Assembly: GCF_035593345.1 (NCBI RefSeq)
Contig: NZ_CP141606.1
Coordinates: 2,728,001-2,792,000 of the forward strand
DNA length: 64,000 bases
Direction: 5' to 3'
DNA from: Lelliottia sp. JS-SCA-14
Lineage (GTDB): Bacteria > Pseudomonadota > Gammaproteobacteria > Enterobacterales > Enterobacteriaceae
The notes under the pieces are model-generated. The model was given only the letters and a program-made list of their open reading frames with translations. It had not been told where the DNA came from and made no database searches. The position numbers were made by a program, and so were the translations under genes. Positions 61,240-64,000 of the stretch are shown here, piece after piece; the stretch's first letter is position 1; each line of letters begins with the position of its first letter.

Positions 61240-62196
61240 ATGACCGTTCAGTCGCCCGATTTAATCAGTGAGCTTTTACGTGGAATGCGCCTCTCCGGAG
61301 TGAAATATCGCCGGATTGAGGCCAGCGCCCCTTTTGGCGTGGCGTTCAGTCAGGCGCCCGGCAAGGCGCAGTTTCACTTCGTCAGCCACGGTTCGGCGGT
61401 GCTGCGCATGGAGAGCGGCGCGGTGTTTAACCTCAGCAGCGGCGATGCGCTGTTTATCCCCAACGGCAATGCCCACGCCCTGCTGTCGGACGAAAATGCC
61501 TGCGTCACGCCAGTGTCGGCCTTCCCCAGCGAGCCGATTTGCAACTCCGTGTGCGCCATCACCTGCGAGCCGTGCCCGGAAAGCGCACACACGGTGATAT
61601 TCAGCGGATGCATGGATTTTGAACTCGGCGGGATGCAGCCGCTGATCAAAGCGATGCCGGAAGTGATGATGGTCAGCCGTCTGATGTCGACCTGGCCGGA
61701 GATCCACCCGCTGCTGGCGGCGATGGAGCGGGAATCCATGACCCGCCAGGTGGGTTTCGCCGGGATCCTGGCGCGCCTCGCCGACGTGGTAGCGGCGCTG
61801 ATCGTCCGCGGTTGGGTGGAAGCCGGCTGCGGGAAAGCCACCGGCTGGGTGCAGGTGTTGCGCGATCCGCGTCTGAGCCGCGCGATTTACGCCATGCATC
61901 AGCAGCCGGGCGTCAACTGGAGCGTGGCGGAGCTGGCGAAAGAGGCTGGAACTTCGCGTTCCGTGTTTGCCGAGCGCTTTTTGTCCGCGACCGGCACCAC
62001 GCCCGCTAAGTATTTGAGTGAATTAAGGATGCGCCTGGCGATTCAGTATATTCGTCATGAGCATCAGGCGATTGAGACGGTGGCGTTGCGGCTGGGATAT
62101 GGATCGCTGGCGGCCTTTAGCCGGGCGTTTAAGCGTATTGTCGGACATGCGCCGGGCACGCTGCGGGAGACCAGCCAGACCCCGGAAGAGGTCTGA
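61240..62196 (+). CDS. AraC-family regulator with cupin domain
   Basis: A 318-residue AraC regulator with an N-terminal cupin (AraC_binding type; VAFSQAPGKAQFHFVSHGSAVLRM, quoted in part as FHFVSHGSAVLRM) and two HTH units VAELAKEAGTSRSVFAERF and IETVALRLGYGSLAAFSRAF. GGAG lies nine bases before ATG 61240. Two cysteines in ITCEPCPE may sense electrophiles or metal. Divergent to the MFS exporter. Confidence 0.9.
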   Translation: MTVQSPDLISELLRGMRLSGVKYRRIEASAPFGVAFSQAPGKAQFHFVSHGSAVLRMESGAVFNLSSGDALFIPNGNAHALLSDENACVTPVSAFPSEPICNSVCAITCEPCPESAHTVIFSGCMDFELGGMQPLIKAMPEVMMVSRLMSTWPEIHPLLAAMERESMTRQVGFAGILARLADVVAALIVRGWVEAGCGKATGWVQVLRDPRLSRAIYAMHQQPGVNWSVAELAKEAGTSRSVFAERFLSATGTTPAKYLSELRMRLAIQYIRHEHQAIETVALRLGYGSLAAFSRAFKRIVGHAPGTLRETSQTPEEV

Positions 62197-62207
62197 CCGG
62201 CGAGGCG

Positions 62208-63590
62208 TCAGAAGTAATATTTAAAGCGCACGCGGCCACCGTAGCGGTCGTCGTTATTTCCGTCGCCGTCGTTCGGATGCGCTTGCACCCACGAGGCGTA
62301 GGCCCCGAGATAGATATTAAAGTTCTTCATTTTCATCACGTTCGGGATGAGATACGACGCGTGAATGGTGTGGATATCGTAATCGCCCGGATCGGTTATC
62401 CAGCAGTCGTTGTCGCAATTGTCGAATACATTCGCAGAGTTGAATTTATCCACCTGGTTGTGGGCGTAGATGTAGCCCAGCTCGAAGTTATGCCACAGGG
62501 CGTTAGTCCCGGCCGTGAAGTCGGTTTCATCCGTGGCGTCCATGTAGGCGGTGTTGAGATTCACCACCACGCCCTCTTCCGGATCGGTTTTTTGCCCGTT
62601 CCAGGTCATCGTCAGGCCGTACCCGGTACGATCGGACTGATCGACCCACTGCCCGGACGCATCGCGATAGCCGTAGGCGTTGTTGACAAGGTTGCTCTCC
62701 ATCGCCACCGCCGTGGAGAAGCGCCCGCTCTGCCATGAAATCACCGGACGGACGTACGCGACGTTTTTGTCGTTATCGAGATCGATGCCGTGATACTGCT
62801 TATCGACGAACAGCGTGCTGCCGTTTTCCAGCAGGGTGTTGACCTCGAAATACCAGTTATCGAGGGTTTTACTCATCAGGAAGTTGCCGCCGCTGTCGCT
62901 ACGGCCTCGGCCCTCTTTCATCATGTAGATATAACCGTAGCCGTCGCTGTAGAGATCGTTGGCGGTATTCCCGGAGTACTCAATAAAGGTATCCTGGTTC
63001 AGCGGGAACATATCGTAGGCTTCGAAGCGGCCGACTTTAATCTTCCAGTTATTTTCGTTGCCGAAGAAGAATACCGCATCATCGAGATTCATTTTGCCGG
63101 TGAGATCCGCCAGCGGCTGGACGGAGAATCCGGCGAAATTACCGTCCTCCATTCGGCGATATCCGTCAAACCCTAACAGCAGACGGCCGTTAATATCCCA
63201 GCGTTCATTATTTCCCGATGCCCAGTCCTTGTTCGCACTGGTTTTAATCGAGGTTAATGCGCCACTTCGGCTGGCGGCATCCATATTAAATTCGACGTCG
63301 CCATAAAATTTAATATCCCCATAGCCCGAGAGCGTGAGTTTGGGTAATGCGGCGGCGCTCACCGGCTCGGCGGACTGCACCGCCACGGTCGGCTGATTTT
63401 TGGCCGCCACGGTTTGGTTTTTCTCTAATTGCTCAATTTGCGCCTCGGCCTTTTCTGCCCGGCTTTCGGCTTTTTCCAGACGCGCTTCCAGCTGCGCGAG
63501 TTTTTCTTCCAGATCGGGGGAATTCTGTGCGGCATTGATCCCAGCGGAACAGAGTGCGCTGACGGCCAAAACAATAAGTTTTATTCTCAT
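62208..63590 (-). CDS. LamB/ScrY-like carbohydrate porin
   Basis: A 460-residue outer-membrane protein with signal peptide (about 1-21, ending NAA), a coiled coil of charged heptads (about 28-60, LEEKLAQLEARLEKAESR), a Pro/Ala linker and an 18-strand barrel beginning LTLSGYGDIKFYGDVEF and ending RVRFKYYF. An N-terminal coiled coil before the barrel is typical of ScrY/RafY-type sugar porins rather than LamB itself. AAGGGATCC precedes ATG. No sugar transport or hydrolase gene is adjacent in view, so the substrate is unknown. Confidence 0.88.
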   Translation of the reverse strand: MRIKLIVLAVSALCSAGINAAQNSPDLEEKLAQLEARLEKAESRAEKAEAQIEQLEKNQTVAAKNQPTVAVQSAEPVSAAALPKLTLSGYGDIKFYGDVEFNMDAASRSGALTSIKTSANKDWASGNNERWDINGRLLLGFDGYRRMEDGNFAGFSVQPLADLTGKMNLDDAVFFFGNENNWKIKVGRFEAYDMFPLNQDTFIEYSGNTANDLYSDGYGYIYMMKEGRGRSDSGGNFLMSKTLDNWYFEVNTLLENGSTLFVDKQYHGIDLDNDKNVAYVRPVISWQSGRFSTAVAMESNLVNNAYGYRDASGQWVDQSDRTGYGLTMTWNGQKTDPEEGVVVNLNTAYMDATDETDFTAGTNALWHNFELGYIYAHNQVDKFNSANVFDNCDNDCWITDPGDYDIHTIHASYLIPNVMKMKNFNIYLGAYASWVQAHPNDGDGNNDDRYGGRVRFKYYF

Positions 63591-64000
63591 GGATCCCTTC
63601 CTGATAAATTATTATGACATTCCTGAACAGCTTCGGTATTTCGCCTAATCAGGGCGGCGGGTTCCATTACGTTTTTTCACCTGTTGATTATGATTTTTTA
63701 TTTATGTGATCGTGAAGAAGCCTTTAGTGAGAAATTCAATAACGGAGCGCGCGCGAGATCACACTTATAATTACGGCAACCCATAACGAAAAATAAAAAA
63801 TATAATTACGGCGCCTATTAATATTTAAAATTAATAAACCATGTAAATCTATTAACATTAAATATCCGCTTATCCTGATACGGGTAAAGAGTCTGGAACT
63901 GTGAAAAATGGGAGGTTCGACACGCGAAACCCGTCAGATTCGTCTAAGGTTTTCAGGTGATTGACGGCAGCGGCGACGCTGCTCGCGAATAAAAAGGAGA
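63591..64000. promoter_or_regulatory. Divergent control region at the right edge
   Basis: A 410-base AT-rich gap upstream of the porin gene. The final bases AATAAAAAGGAGA contain an AAGGAG ribosome site pointing right, so a rightward gene probably starts just beyond the window. A TGTGATCGTGA half-site at 63702-63715 resembles a CRP half-site; the full palindrome is not convincing. Confidence 0.5.

Noticed and set aside
1..64000. CRISPR arrays, tRNA or rRNA genes
   Set aside because: No direct-repeat/spacer arrays or tRNA-like cloverleafs were recognised; the BIME array has no spacers of unique sequence. A dedicated scan was not possible.

Overview
The window looks like chromosome of an Enterobacteriaceae member, most likely Enterobacter or a close relative. 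The supporting evidence is a chromosomal rarA-oqxA-oqxB-oqxR efflux locus, an EvgAS two-component system with a YdeP-type oxidoreductase, a 127-bp ERIC element, several REP/BIME elements, an SOS-controlled yebG and high GC in most genes. A catabolic cluster for indole-3-acetic acid (iac) joined to catechol (cat) and beta-ketoadipate (pca) genes is reminiscent of the iac-bearing Enterobacter soli group. The species call is inference only.

Layout. 1-3.5 kb: a leftward chaperone-usher fimbrial operon (major subunit, chaperone, two subunits, two more chaperones, the last cut by the window edge; no usher in view). 3.7-4.1 kb: copy 1 of a long dispersed repeat with terminal inverted repeats. 4.15-10.4 kb: evgS, evgA, a divergent emrK-like adaptor without its emrY partner, and a DUF1304 membrane protein. 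10.4-13.8 kb: an AT-rich accessory island with an unrecognised 295-residue protein, a decayed integrase, a protein with an L,D-transpeptidase-like His/Cys motif, and a lipoprotein. 13.8-20 kb: glutathione peroxidase, small and large membrane proteins, a sulfite-oxidase-like periplasmic protein with a GGDEF-EAL protein, chloramphenicol acetyltransferase and a GFA-family protein.

20-26.3 kb: the oqx efflux locus, with repeat copy 2 lying between oqxR and oqxB. 26.3-41.5 kb: mixed metabolic and regulatory genes: LysR/nitrilase pair, yebG, two RibD/DHFR-like reductases, a secreted glycosidase-like protein, TetR with a palindromic operator, GNAT, LysR, PanE-like reductase, cupin, chloroperoxidase-type hydrolase, ydeP, azlCD, and a desaturase/PhnD-like pair.

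41.7-58.4 kb: the main catabolic region. Sixteen tightly packed leftward genes run iacH-A-B-I-C-D-E-F-G, an MHS-type transporter, pcaI-pcaJ-pcaD-catB-catC-catA, preceded by the MarR regulator iacR. Together they would take indole-3-acetate to catechol, open the ring to muconate, and carry it to 3-oxoadipyl-CoA; no 3-oxoadipyl-CoA thiolase is in the window. A second transporter and a GlxA-type regulator are divergent to iacR. 58.4-64 kb: a non-GapA-like GAPDH, a 101-bp-period BIME array, an MFS exporter with a divergent AraC regulator, and a carbohydrate porin. A Shine-Dalgarno-like sequence at the extreme right edge suggests another rightward gene starts just outside.

All functional names come from reading the translated sequence; no database search was run.
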